The notes below the pieces were generated by a model, which was given only the letters and a program-made list of their open reading frames with translations, ran no database searches and was not told where the DNA came from. A stretch of DNA of 64,000 bases from Oscarella lobularis (Eukaryota; Porifera; Homoscleromorpha; Homosclerophorida; Oscarellidae): the NCBI RefSeq assembly GCF_947507565.1, contig NC_089190.1, forward strand, positions 558,001 to 622,000, given 5' to 3'. Position 1 is the stretch's first letter; every line of letters begins with the position of its first letter. Shown piece after piece: positions 34,901 to 43,848 of this stretch. The position numbers and the translations under genes are program-made.

Positions 34901-36893
34901 GTAATAAGGGACAAATCATTGAGGTCCGAACAATTGCTAATGAGTGTGTCTCTGCAAGTAAGATACACCAAAATTCATCTCGTTAAGGAGGAGGAACGTT
35001 ATACTCTCCTTTTGCGCTTGTCTAGAAATATCTGCAATTAGGGTGTCCAACTCTTTGTTTACCTAAGCGTCTCCTACTAGGCAATAAGTGCGTAATAAGA
35101 GACAACTCCTTGCAGTCAGAACAATTGAGAGAAGGTAGTCCAACTAGTTAAATAACCTTGCGTCTCTTAATAAGCGAAAAGTGCGTAATAAGGGACAAAT
35201 CATTGCAGTCCGAAACATTGCAAATGAGTGTACCTCGTTAAGGAGGAGGAACGTTATACTCTCCTTTTGCGCTTGTCTGGATAATATCTGCTATTAGGGT
35301 GTTGAACTATTTGTTTAACTAAGCGTCTCCTAATAGGCAAAAAGTGCGTAATAAGAGACAAATCATTTCTGTCCAAACCATACCTCGTTTAGGTGGTGAA
35401 GTTCATTTGAGGTGTTCATTACCGTTGCGTCTCCCAATAGGCAAAAATTGCATAATAAGGGACAACTCTTTACAGTCCGAACCTTTGAGATTACGTTTTC
35501 AAACTAGTTAAATAAACTTGCGTCTCTTAATAAGCAGAAACTGCGTAATAAGAGACAAATCATATCAGTCAGAACCTTTGACACAATGTTGTCGAACCAG
35601 TTAAATAACCTTGCTTCTGTTAATAAGCAGAAACTGCGTAATAATTGACAAATCATTGAGGTCCGAACAATTGCTAATGAGTGTATCTCTGCAAGTAAAA
35701 CACAACAAAATTCATTTCGTTAAGGAGGAGGAACGTTATACTCTCCTTTTGCGCTTGCCTGTAAATATCTGCAAATATGGTGTCCAACTACTATTTGTTT
35801 AACTAAGCGTCTCCTAATAGGCAAAAAGTGCGTAATAAGAGACAAATCATTTCTGTCCAAACCATACCTCGTTTAGGTGGCGAAGTTCAAGTGAGGTGTT
35901 CTTTACCGTTGCGTCTCCCAATAGGCAGAAATTGCATTATAAGGGACAACTCCTTACAGTCCGAACATTTGAGAGTAGTTTGTCCAACTACTACTAGTTA
36001 AATAAACTTGCGTCTCTTAATAAGCAGAAACTGCGTAATAAGGGACAAATCATTGCAGTCCGAACCATTGACACTAGGTTGTCGAACCAGTTAAATAACC
36101 TTGCGTCTCTAAATAAGCAGAAACTGCGTAATAAGGGACAAATCATTGAGGTCCGAACCATTGACACTATGTTGTCGAACCAGTTAAATAACCTTGCGTC
36201 TCTTAATAAGCAGAAACTGCGTAATAAGGGACATATCATTGAGGTCCGAACAATTGCTAATGAGTGTGTCTCTGCAAGTAAGATACACCAAAATTCATCT
36301 CGTTAAGGAGGAGGAACTTTATACTCTCCTTTTGCGCTTGTCTAGAAATATCTGCAATTAGGGTGTCAAACTCTTTGTTTACCTAAGCGTCTCCTAGTAT
36401 GCAAAAAGTGCGTAATAAGAGACAACTCCTTGCAGTCCGAACCATTGAAAGGTGGTAGTCCAACTAGTTAAATAACCTTGCGTCTCTTAATAAGCGAAAA
36501 CTGCGTAATAAGGGACAAATCATTGCAGTCCGAAACATTGCAAATGAGTGTACCTCGTTAAGGAGGAGGAACGTTATACTCTCCTTTTGCGCTTGTCTGG
36601 ATAATATCTGCAATTAGGGTGTTGAACTATTTGTTTAACTAAGCGTCTCCTAATAGGCAAAAAGTGCGTAATAAGAGACAAATCATTTCTGTCCAAACCA
36701 TACCTCGTTTAGGTGGTGAAGTTCAGTTGAGGTGTTCATTACCGTTGCGTCTCCCAATAGGCAGAAATTGCATAATAAGGGACAACTCCTTACAGTCCGA
36801 ACCTTTGAGAGTAGGTTTTCAAACTAGTTAAATAAACTTGCGTCTCTTAATAAGCAGAAACTGCGTCATAAGAGACAAATCATATCAGTCAGT
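28986..36893. repeat. 8-kb satellite of palindromic modules
   Basis: Modules of about 93-104 bp each begin with an imperfect palindrome such as GTCTCTTAATAAGCAG AAA CTGCGTAATAAGGGAC, followed by CAGTCCGAACCATTG and AACTAGTTAAATAACCTT. A longer (~194 bp) variant carries GGAGGAGGAACGTTATACTC. Modules are arranged in irregular higher-order blocks; the GCAAGTAAGATACACCAAAA segment recurs at intervals of about 290-1280 bp. Many 60-70-codon open frames on both strands are just the repeat translated. The left edge abuts the minisatellite, and the right edge (near 36893) abuts unrelated sequence before talin. A 69-bp piece of the same satellite lies at 41231-41299. Confidence 0.95.
33798..34579. repeat. 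Near-identical 391-bp tandem duplication inside the satellite
   Basis: 33798-34188 and 34189-34579 differ at only one position that I can see (AATAAGGCAAAACTG against AATAAGCCAAAACTG), while neighbouring modules differ far more. This marks a recent local duplication. Confidence 0.85.
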
Positions 36894-37094
36894 GGCAAAC
36901 AAAAAGATGCAGTTAACAGTGCTTCCAAAGACAGCGTCTTTCTTTTCTCTGTCTAGTGAGAATGACCGTGATCTCCTCCATAAGCGCGCGAAAGGGGTTC
37001 TCGTATTTCTTTCAACTTTTCTGAGACGTCGCTCTCGTTCGGCTGACACTGCGAATTCTTCTCGTTAGAGCGACGTTAGTGCCTAATACGCAAA

Positions 37095-38012
37095 CATGAT
37101 CACTGTATCCAAATCGGAGATGATTCCTTTGACGCTATCCGCAGCGTTGATGCACGCCTGCGTTCCCTTGGCACCCGCCTGGAGCGACGCCATCAAGGAC
37201 GCAACCTGTGAACAAAACAAAAATTCTAATTTTAAATATTCATTTTATTGGGATGGACTCACGTGATTCGTGACGTGTCTCGCTGTGTCCGAGAGCTCTT
37301 TCTTTCCCTGAAATTGCTTTGGACACTTCCGGCACATTGCAACAATTCGCCCAATGCCCAGCCCAATTGTTGACAAGCCTGCTTCAATCGATCAGCAATC
37401 TAAAAGAAAATAGAGAAATATTATTAATTAATTAATTAATTCTTACGTCATCATTTTCGACTGTAGCAAGAGCTCCCCTACAATCGCTCGACATTGTGCA
37501 ATAAATTGCCGTCGTATCTTTTGAGACCACGCCCAATTCAGACGGATTCGTTCTCGCTTTGCCAACCTAAAGATATGATGATGTCATCCTCACAATGACG
37601 TCACATCTGTTCCACTTATACTGTCTTGAGCTTTGACCATAATTGCTTTTGCGGAAATGCTCACTCTCCTGATACTCGGGAAAACGATTTGCTCACTTTA
37701 CCACCAATTACGTCATCAAGCTTCATACAAATAATCAATAATAAATAATCATTGAAAATATATTTTCTTACGGTTCCAGCTGCCTGTGCAATTGTGTTCA
37801 CCATTCCCGCCGTGAGTCCCGCTTCGCTCGCCGCCATTTCCAACGTACTCTTCAAATCTTTCACCGCTTCCGTCATGTTTCCAGCTGCGTCATTGATTTC
37901 CGCAAACGCTTCGGTCGCCGCCGGATTCCCGCCGCATTCTTTCGCCGCGTACATCAATTGGAGAGCCGATTCGGCGAGCGTCTTCGTCTGCTCAAGAAGC
38001 GACATCTGGAAT
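37095..38012 (-). pseudogene. TLN: Talin rod fragment, four exons
   Basis: Talin links integrins to actin. The exons read EQTKTLAESALQLMYAAKEC, then EAVKDLKSTLEMAASEAGLT and AGMVNTIAQAAGT (38012-37755); NPSELGVVSKDTTAIYCTMS (near 37560); LKQACQQLGWALGELLQCAG (near 37390); and MASLQAGAKGTQACINAADS, then ISDLDTVIMFA (near 37200-37095). The order matches the central rod helical bundles of animal talins. The exon near 37330 shows a frame change before KELSDTARHVTNHV. The fragment starts (38012) five bases from an oppositely oriented EGF-protein fragment and covers only a small part of a protein of about 2500 residues. Confidence 0.82.
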
Positions 38013-38017
38013 ACGTC

Positions 38018-38659
38018 AACTGTTGTTGCAAGGCGCCCAATCAATGTGAATGTCGCCAAGATCCCTACCATACATCCACCAAAGGTTGGAAAGGTGAAAA
38101 TTGCGAGACGCCCGTATGCAACGCGCTCAAAGACAGTTGCAATGGCAACGGCGATTGCGTCTATCCAAGCACGTGTTCCTGTTATCCGGGTTTTGAGGAA
38201 TTTTCGCGCAATTCCGGCGACGGCGCTTGCTTCGTTCCCAATTGTAGCGATGATCGAATCTCCAACGTACGCGCTCAAGGAAATTCAGAAATCGTCATGG
38301 GACCGGGAGGGGTGTGTCGGAACGGCGGCACGTGCAAAGTCACGAGACTAAATTCCACATTTCTACTCGAATTTCGCGGTGTCAATCGAACGTTCAATCA
38401 TCAACTCACGTGCGAGTGCACAGTCAAATATACGGGCAATCTTTGCCAACGCATCAACCCCAATACGGCATATTTACCAATAATATTACCCACAGTTCTC
38501 GTGGCCGGACTCGTCATCATCGTCGTTAGCATTCAATACAAAGTGCCACGCATGCGCATACAAGATGAACTGATTGGTGCATTCGATTCGATGACGTCTA
38601 CGTTCAACCGGATCGACGTTAAGCGCTTCAGCCATAACGAATCAATTGCGATCGTCTAG
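38018..38659 (+). pseudogene. C-terminus of an EGF-repeat single-pass membrane protein
   Basis: One open frame ends at a stop at 38657-38659. EGF-like Cys patterns (CNALKDSCNGNGDCVYPSTC, then SCYPGF; CRNGGTC ... LTCECTVKYTGNLCQ) are followed by a single transmembrane helix (LPIILPTVLVAGLVIIVVSI) and a short cytoplasmic tail of about 45 residues with SFNRIDVKRF-like polar sequence. The frame has no lesion but no start; it begins beside the talin fragment. The parent is an adhesion or Notch-like surface protein I cannot name. It could be the 3' exon of a real gene only if the upstream exons exist elsewhere. Confidence 0.65.
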
Positions 38660-38755
38660 CGATAGAGGCATCTTTCCATTCAGCTTTGAAAACGTTTATA
38701 TTCCCAACCCTACTATATATAATACTGATAGTAGTTTTTCTCCTTTTTTTCGTAG

Positions 38756-39826
38756 GGAGATCGAGCTGGATATCGCGGAGTTGAAGTCAATTTAAAAGTT
38801 TTCAACGACACTCAAGGCCAACCGGATCTCTCGTTCGAAATCAACTATTCATTTGAGCTCAACTTGACACTCCATTGCCCTGAAGACGAGTCAAAGTGTC
38901 GCGGTTTACTCTACAAGTATCTGAATCCGTCTACGCCAGTCAAGAGCGAATGGTGGGCGAAACCGTTGATACAGGAACGACGATTGTTTCTCTCTAATGT
39001 ATCGACGACAGACGAGTGGATTTTCGGATTCAATTCCATTCCCGTGACGTGTAAAAAGAATATTCGCATATCTGAACGACGACAGACAATTTTTCTCTTT
39101 CTATTTTTTAGTTGAATGTGAATCCGGCTGCGGAGGTGGTCCGATGACGTCAAAAGAGACGAATTTCATGTCCAGGAGTGTGCGACGACTATAATAAGGG
39201 CGCTCAGAGACGTTTTCGCTTGAAGGAAGAGTTCTTCATCACAACGAGCGCGAATTTGTTGCAACTGGCAACTGATTTCTACGTCACTCTTTTCACCAAA
39301 GATAACCCGAGAGAATGGCTAGGTAGCCAACCTGAGGTACGTTGGTACATGAGTGCACTCATTATATTCTAGTGCGAAGGCGGTAAAGCTCTCCTTCCCG
39401 CTTGCCAGAATCTAGTTGCAGCTACGTTTCCCATCTCATTCGTCGCTTCTCCCACGGACGACGATCCGTCGTGCAAACTCCAAATGTTTCTTCCCGAAAA
39501 CAAATTGGGATTTCAACAGTCCCCTTTCTGCGTCTATCAATCCGATCTTTGCGGACCCATTCTCCAGCGATGTGGCATTTTTAGCACGACAATCGACCAA
39601 GACAACTTGTCTCTCTATCGTCAATGCGCCTTCGACGTGCCAAACTTTCTCGAATATTGTCAATTGATACCGTACGTGGAACCGACGAAAGGCTACATTG
39701 ACTGTCTTGGCGTCCACGTGACAGTGGCCATGTGTGAAGCGCTCTTCTTTCACAACGTCAATTGCACCGATCATCCCATTGCTTGTCGACGTCGCTGCTG
39801 GAAAACCGACTCGTCTCCACTCGGGC
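38756..39826 (+). pseudogene. Cys-rich extracellular protein fragment, unrecognised
   Basis: Three or more plus-strand exons: 38756-39050 (NYSFELNLTLHCPEDESKCR; WWAKPLIQERRLFLSN), about 39178-39335 (FFITTSANLLQLATDFYVTL) and about 39373-39826 (ALLPACQNLVAATFPISFVA; then about ten Cys in SPFCVYQSDLCGPILQRC ... CSIACRRRC-like spacing). The Cys density and N-glycosylation sites suggest a secreted or surface domain. It shares orientation with the EGF/transmembrane piece before it but begins after that protein's stop, so it is a separate fragment or another gene's part. No known family. Confidence 0.45.
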
Positions 39827-40198
39827 GTAAGTCTTCCTTACGTGGAACCTCTCTTGGAGCTGCTCGAGAGAAAACCGTCGGCTAGCAACGAAAAGAATTG
39901 GGGATCCGATTGGGAGTCCAAGTTGGATCACTTTGCTCTTGATGCTCTCCAATCCCATCTTTATTCCAGTCGTAGTCTGTCCATATCGTGTCCTATGTAC
40001 TCTGATGCTGGATTCAAACGATCGTCAGGTCACAAGGTTATACGTGAGCTTAATTTGTATATTCGGAACGATTGGCCAACGAATCTGCTTGCTTCGATTT
40101 CATTCAAAGCCGGCAGTTTTTCTGAGAAAGTGGGCAAATTTCAGGTGATGTCGTCCGCTCTAAGTGAACACGCGGAGCCAACGCCAACGCAAGCCTAG
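39827..40198 (+). pseudogene. Unrecognised open frame following the Cys-rich fragment
   Basis: Reads LPYVEPLLELLERKPSASNE, then KLDHFALDALQSHLYSSRSL, then IRNDWPTNLLASISFKAGSF. Coding-like composition, no recognised domain, no Cys clusters, and so a different parent from the preceding exon. Ends at a stop at 40198 just before the dynein fragment on the opposite strand. Confidence 0.35.
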
Positions 40199-40241
40199 TG
40201 TCAGTTTTGCATGCAATCTTTCAAAATTAGAATAAAAGTCT

Positions 40242-41222
40242 AATAATCGTTCCGTCAATAGCCAACTTGAGATCCAATAGAGTATTTCGGACGCAGGTAA
40301 TGACGCGCTGCATGCGATCAATCTCCTGCCGAAGAAAGATATTCATGGGCGATAGGGATTCCCTGAAGTCGCGCCCTTGACCTAAGAAAAACATCCGCAT
40401 AGCATCTCCCTATTAGAAATTCTGCGCATGTCTTCTCACACCTCGTGCGGAACGAAATCTTTGCGGTAGTTTGTCCAGTCGCTGAACGACGCTCTCTCGC
40501 GTCTCGCCGCCTCCAGCGGCGCTGTCTTTCGGCTGGATGCTGACAATAGTGTCGAAAACGTCCTTGGCGAGGCTCGTCTGGTAAGTGATATTGGCGTTCG
40601 TGTGCAGACCGAAGACTTCGGGCGAGTCGATGAGAGGATCGAAGCTGCTCGATGTAGTTCATGTATTGGGCCGCATTCGAACAGTGAGGAATCGAGTAGC
40701 CCTTGTATAAGCGAAAGTTCGTTCCAAACATGTGCTCGGCAAACCAAACCTGAAGAAATTACGTGACGCAAAAGGCGAAAATTTAACAGGAGACGTCAGA
40801 AACCTTGCAAAACGTATTCAGAAGTCTTTTGTCCATGTCGTCCGTAACTCGACCACCGTAGTGAACTTCTCCCAGCATGTAACGGACTGTGCTCCACGAG
40901 ACACCCTGCTCGGCAAATAGTTGAATCGTTGAAGAGGATTAGAACAACGTACCCTTTTCAAGTCCATGTCGTCAATGTGATTCTGGACGAACTGCATGCT
41001 CGAATTCAAATCAGCGTTGTTGTACTCGTACGGAATGTTCCAGCCCAAGGGACCAAATTTGCGACGTTCCTACAAACAGTGAATGTAAACCCTCCTTTCC
41101 CAGAGTGAACAATGTCGTATCGTATACCTGGACTGTCGTGTGCAAGAACGCCACTGCATAGAGCATCGGTTTCCACTGCGGCATATTCGTCACGTCCAAC
41201 ACGTCCTGAGTAATACCTGTAA
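40242..41222 (-). pseudogene. Axonemal dynein heavy chain fragment, five exons near the C-terminus
   Basis: Motor subunit of ciliary outer or inner arms. From N to [21 protein letters not shown], then HTTVQ (41222-41128); [17 protein letters not shown], then [10 protein letters not shown] (41070-40953); [20 protein letters not shown] (40876 down); FGTNFRLYKGYSIPHC ... [11 protein letters not shown] (40750-40441); [15 protein letters not shown], then [13 protein letters not shown] (40380-40242). This is the conserved AAA6-to-C-terminal region. A short deletion with frame change near 40640 and another shift near 40455 show it is dead. An intact relative must exist because a second, shorter copy of one exon is at 4041-4129. 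Which DNAH subfamily is not resolved. Confidence 0.85.
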
Positions 41223-41230
41223 AAGACTTA

Positions 41231-41299
41231 CTGTAAAGAGTTGACCCTTATAATGCAATTTCTGCCTATTGGGAGACGCAACGGTAATGAACACCTCAC
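41231..41299 (-). repeat. Stray 69-bp satellite piece between dynein and hAT transposase
   Basis: Read on the minus strand it is GTGAGGTGTTCATTACCGTT, then GCAGAAATTGCATTATAAGG, then CTCTTTACAG. This is the same order as in the satellite at 31625-31695, nearly identical. One end joins the transposase exon at a shared GAAGT, the other joins a dynein intron at a shared TTTACAGT. Confidence 0.85.
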
Positions 41300-42153
41300 T
41301 TCATCAGCAATCAACGAGTACCATGCGGCAGATCGGATAGACTGAAGCAGCTTGCGCAAAACAGTATTTGCCATTATTTCTATGACTTCATTTATAATGT
41401 CATGACTACTGTATCTGCCGCTCTCCATCCATTTATCGACTTCACGCTTATTATCGGAAAGGCACCTCATGAACTGATAAAGATTCCCCTCTTCCTCAGA
41501 ATGTCCGCGCACCGCTAAGCCCTGCCTCACCAACAATCGAATAGCACCCGCTTGAACAAGAAACATGTTTCTTCTTAGCGATTGATCTTTGTCCAAAGTA
41601 GATCTACCGGAGTCTGTTTTTGCTTCATCAGTCTTGAAATCGCTTCCTTGTGTGCTTCGCATTTCTCGTGCGCTCGAAATTTTTCAGGGCCTTTTTTCCA
41701 GTTTGAAAATCCAACCGACACAAAAGCTTGGTCTGACTTTTTGCTTATCGGAACAGCTTGACCAGATCCAAACGCCTGTCTGCAGAAGTGGCAAAATACA
41801 ACGCAATTGGTCAAGCAGAACGTTAGCCAGGCATACTCACTGAACCACGAAAACTGTGGAGACCGAATCTGCTTGCCTTGCTTTTTCATCGTGGACTTGC
41901 ATTCATCCGCCGACGGATGGTACGGATCGTCGTCTGTACAGCAATCAAGAAAACATTCAAGACGTTGGTTTCCTGTGCATTCAGGAAACTCTTCAGTTTC
42001 GTCTCCTTCCGTGACGATTTGGGGGTCCTCGTCATCCTCGTAGAAACGCAAACCGTCGTCGCTGCTGGTCTCTTCCGTACAGGTTCTTTTAGCGGCGCTG
42101 TTGCTGGAAGCGCTTGAGAGAGACGAGAAGAAACACTGAAGACGCGACTGCAT
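41300..42153 (-). pseudogene. hAT (ZMYM1-like) transposase, N-terminal half
   Basis: Starts MQSRLQCFFSSLSSASS with an acidic region, then a TTF/ZMYM-type zinc finger (WLTFCLTNCVVFCHFCRQAF ... SVGFSNWKKGPEKFRAHEKC, then H). After a frame change near 41600 it continues RNMFLVQAGAIRLLVRQGLA and EVIEIMANTVLRKLLQSIRS, then AAWYSLIADE, whose Asp (41303-41305) is the first catalytic residue. The gene is cut there. Its remaining part (from KEQLSISIRW) is at 3247-1742. The expected splice donor GTGAGG follows GAA directly, but beyond it the intron is satellite-like. The start is 211 bp from the element's right end, the normal position for this family. Confidence 0.85.
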
Positions 42154-42284
42154 GTTCCGGGAAATGCGGCAAACCCCGTACTAGCAGTACTGTACATGTA
42201 TACAGTAGTAGAGATATTATGTAACTCTATTCCTAATAAAATTAGAGATTATGAAGAGTTAATTGAAAATGTCGAGAAGGCTCA

Positions 42285-42349
42285 GCTGGGGGGGCTAAGC
42301 CCCCCCAACCATCGAGTTGGGGGGGCTTTAGCCCCCCTAGCCCCCCCCT
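42285..42349. repeat. G/C-tract subterminal palindromes of the hAT unit
   Basis: GGGGGGGCTAAGCCCCCCC (42288-42306) is a near-perfect palindrome, followed by AACC...GTTGGGGGGGCTTTAGCC and further C runs up to the terminal repeat. Such G-rich subterminal blocks are usual in ZMYM1-like hAT elements. A weaker echo (TTGAGGGGGCTAAACGG) is at the left end near 1527. Confidence 0.75.
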
Positions 42350-42364
42350 GTTCCGCCGCCTATG

Positions 42365-42372
42365 CTTTCAAC
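42365..42372. repeat. Right 8-bp target-site duplication CTTTCAAC
   Basis: Exact repeat of 1494-1501, directly after the right terminal repeat (42350-42364). Confidence 0.9.
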
Positions 42373-42715
42373 TTTCCTTCACCGTACTTGTTCACTATCG
42401 GATTGTTCCAATGTTTAGTCTTAGATGTGTGATTCACCTCTCTTCAAAAAGTTTTACTATAAAGACTTTAGGATAGATCTACGCGACTCATACCCTCTTT
42501 GGATTTTGATCTATCTAAAAATCCGCTTTCGCTCGCCGCTACTTACGGAATCTCGCTTGATTTCTTTTCCTCCTGGTACTAAGATGTTTCAGTTCCCAGG
42601 GTTACTTTTTATTGGTTTCCTGTGTGGATATTCGACATTCACAATTTCTTATAGTCGACATTTCGTTTTTTTACGTCCATTTGGAACAACCTAGTCATCC
42701 ATTCGTTACTCGTTA
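42373..42715 (-). pseudogene. rnl: Mitochondrial large-subunit rRNA (rnl), 5' segment, NUMT copy
   Basis: Minus strand carries GAACTGAAACATCTTAGTAC, GAAAAGAAATCAAGCGAGAT, GTAGCGGCGAGCGAAAGCGG and CGATAGTGAACAAGTACGGT, then GAAGGAAAGTTGAAAG. This is the order of E. coli 23S from about 180 to 450. The last bases are the duplicated target site, and the next rRNA bases are at 1493 and below. Confidence 0.88.
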
Positions 42716-42728
42716 ATACTAATTTTTA

Positions 42729-42800
42729 TAGGTGTTGAAAGGATCGAACTTCCGACCATTGTGGTGTAAACACAACACTCTACCACCGAGTTAAACACCT
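42729..42800 (-). tRNA. trnV: mitochondrial tRNA-Val(UAC), NUMT copy
   Basis: On the minus strand the acceptor AGGTGTT/AACACCT pairs perfectly. D arm CTCGGTGGTAGAG, anticodon stem TTGTG/CACAA with loop TTTACAC (anticodon TAC), T arm GGAAG-type stem with TTCGATC loop, discriminator A. It lies upstream of the rRNA 5' end, as in many animal mtDNAs where trnV precedes rnl. Confidence 0.88.
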
Positions 42801-42952
42801 AATTTCTTGCACAGGCCCCATTAGGGGGCCCAACGTATAACTAGTCTGTAAGCTCATTAGCTTGAGACTCTACTCAATGTATATACTTATCTAAAGAAAC
42901 TGCTTCTACAACTATAGGCATAAAAGAATGATTTGCCCCACATATTTCTGAA

Positions 42953-43150
42953 GCAGGACACCTTTTATTTGCAATATTATCGGGCTTTACTTTTGATATG
43001 TTAACTAATGGACTTGCTCTTTTAAGTGTATTTCCTATGCTGATAATGATATTTATTACACTTTTAGAGATGGCTGTAGCTGTAATACAGGCCTATGTGT
43101 TTTGTTTGTTAACGACAATTTATTTAGGGGATACAGTAGCATTACATTAA
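42953..43150 (+). pseudogene. atp6: atp6 (ATP synthase subunit a) 3' part, NUMT copy
   Basis: Membrane proton-channel subunit of mitochondrial ATP synthase. Reads [20 protein letters not shown], then [20 protein letters not shown], then LGDTVALH stop at 43148-43150. These are the conserved last two membrane helices. The upstream frame (42882-42952, [20 protein letters not shown]) is not atp6 and must be another mitochondrial piece joined by deletion; I could not name it. No lesion within the retained part. Confidence 0.85.
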
Positions 43151-43194
43151 TTTATTACACACCATATAGGCGACGGATTAAATCGGCGCCCCAA

Positions 43195-43267
43195 ACACCA
43201 ATAGCTCAATTGATAGAGCATTTACCTTCTAAGTAAATGGTTGTAGGTTCAATTCCTGCTGGATGTT
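43195..43267 (+). tRNA. trnR: mitochondrial tRNA-Arg(UCU), NUMT copy
   Basis: D stem GCTC/GAGC, anticodon stem TTTAC/GTAAA with loop CTTCTAA (anticodon TCT), T stem GTAGG/CCTGC. The acceptor ACACCAA/TGGATGT has two mismatches. A UCU tRNA agrees with AGA being read as Arg in cox3 (conserved WRDVIRES). Confidence 0.85.
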
Positions 43268-43333
43268 TTAATAAAATCGACTAAAAATTTTTTATTTCTT
43301 TGGTTAAGTGAGTCCAAATCTCACAGTCGATAA

Positions 43334-43848
43334 ATGTCACATCAATATCATCCTTATCACTTAGTAGATCCAAGCCCATGGCCCTATATAGGTGGTTGTG
43401 GAGCTTTATTTACTACTATTGGGGCTGTAATGTATTTTCATTATAATCAAGCTTGAGTAGTACTTTTAGGGTTAACTACATTAGGGTTTACAATGATCGT
43501 ATGATGGCGAGATGTAATTAGAGAGTCTTCTTTTCAAGGACACCACACATTAATAGTAAAACAAGGATTAAAGTATGGAATGATATTATTCATAATTTCA
43601 GAAGTTTGTTTTTTCTTTTTGTTTTTTGAGCCTTCTTTCATAGTAGCTTAGCACCTGCTATAGAAATAGGAGCAGTTTGACCACCTAAGGGAGTTGACGT
43701 ATTGAACCCATTTTCTTTAGTAAGATTGATAGCATACCAATTAACCCGACACCATCACTTTGGATTTGAGGCCTCAGCCTGATATTGACATTTTGTGGAT
43801 GTAGTTTGATTGTTTCTTTATGTTTGCATATATTGATGGGGGAGTTAA
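43334..43848 (+). pseudogene. cox3: cox3 (cytochrome c oxidase subunit III), NUMT copy with internal deletion
   Basis: Starts [20 protein letters not shown] and ends [20 protein letters not shown], then LFLYVCIYWWGS stop (43846-43848). Several TGA codons sit at conserved Trp. A single T is missing in the run at 43622-43627, shifting frame at FFFLFF/WAFFHSSL. At about 43718-43730 the sequence jumps from PPKGVDVLNPFSL to the segment just before HHHFGFE, omitting roughly 80-100 residues normally between them. So this copy is about two thirds of full length and dead. Confidence 0.9.

Larger units (their letters stand above)
1502..42364 (-). mobile_element. hAT-bounded composite unit of 40.9 kb inserted in the NUMT rRNA
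   Basis: The left end CAACGGCGGCGGAAC (1502-1516) and the reverse complement of the right end CATAGGCGGCGGAAC (42350-42364) match at 13 of 15 positions. Both begin CA as hAT termini do. A perfect 8-bp duplication flanks them. Close to the ends lie the two halves of a single minus-strand ZMYM1/TTF-type hAT transposase gene: N-terminal half at 41300-42153, C-terminal half at 1742-3294. A G-rich subterminal stretch near the right end resembles that of ZMYM1-like hAT families. An ordinary element would be a few kb; here about 38 kb of host-gene fragments and repeats separates the halves. Whether it moved as one unit or was filled after insertion cannot be told from sequence alone. Confidence 0.8.

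Noticed and set aside
28986-36893. Many 60-70-codon open frames beginning MRLLISRNCVIRDKSL-like, on both strands
   Set aside because: They repeat with the satellite module and are translations of non-coding repeat DNA.
38018-39826. A single EGF plus Cys-rich gene spanning both
   Set aside because: The EGF/transmembrane frame ends in a stop and cytoplasmic tail before the Cys-rich exons begin, so they cannot be one protein in this order.
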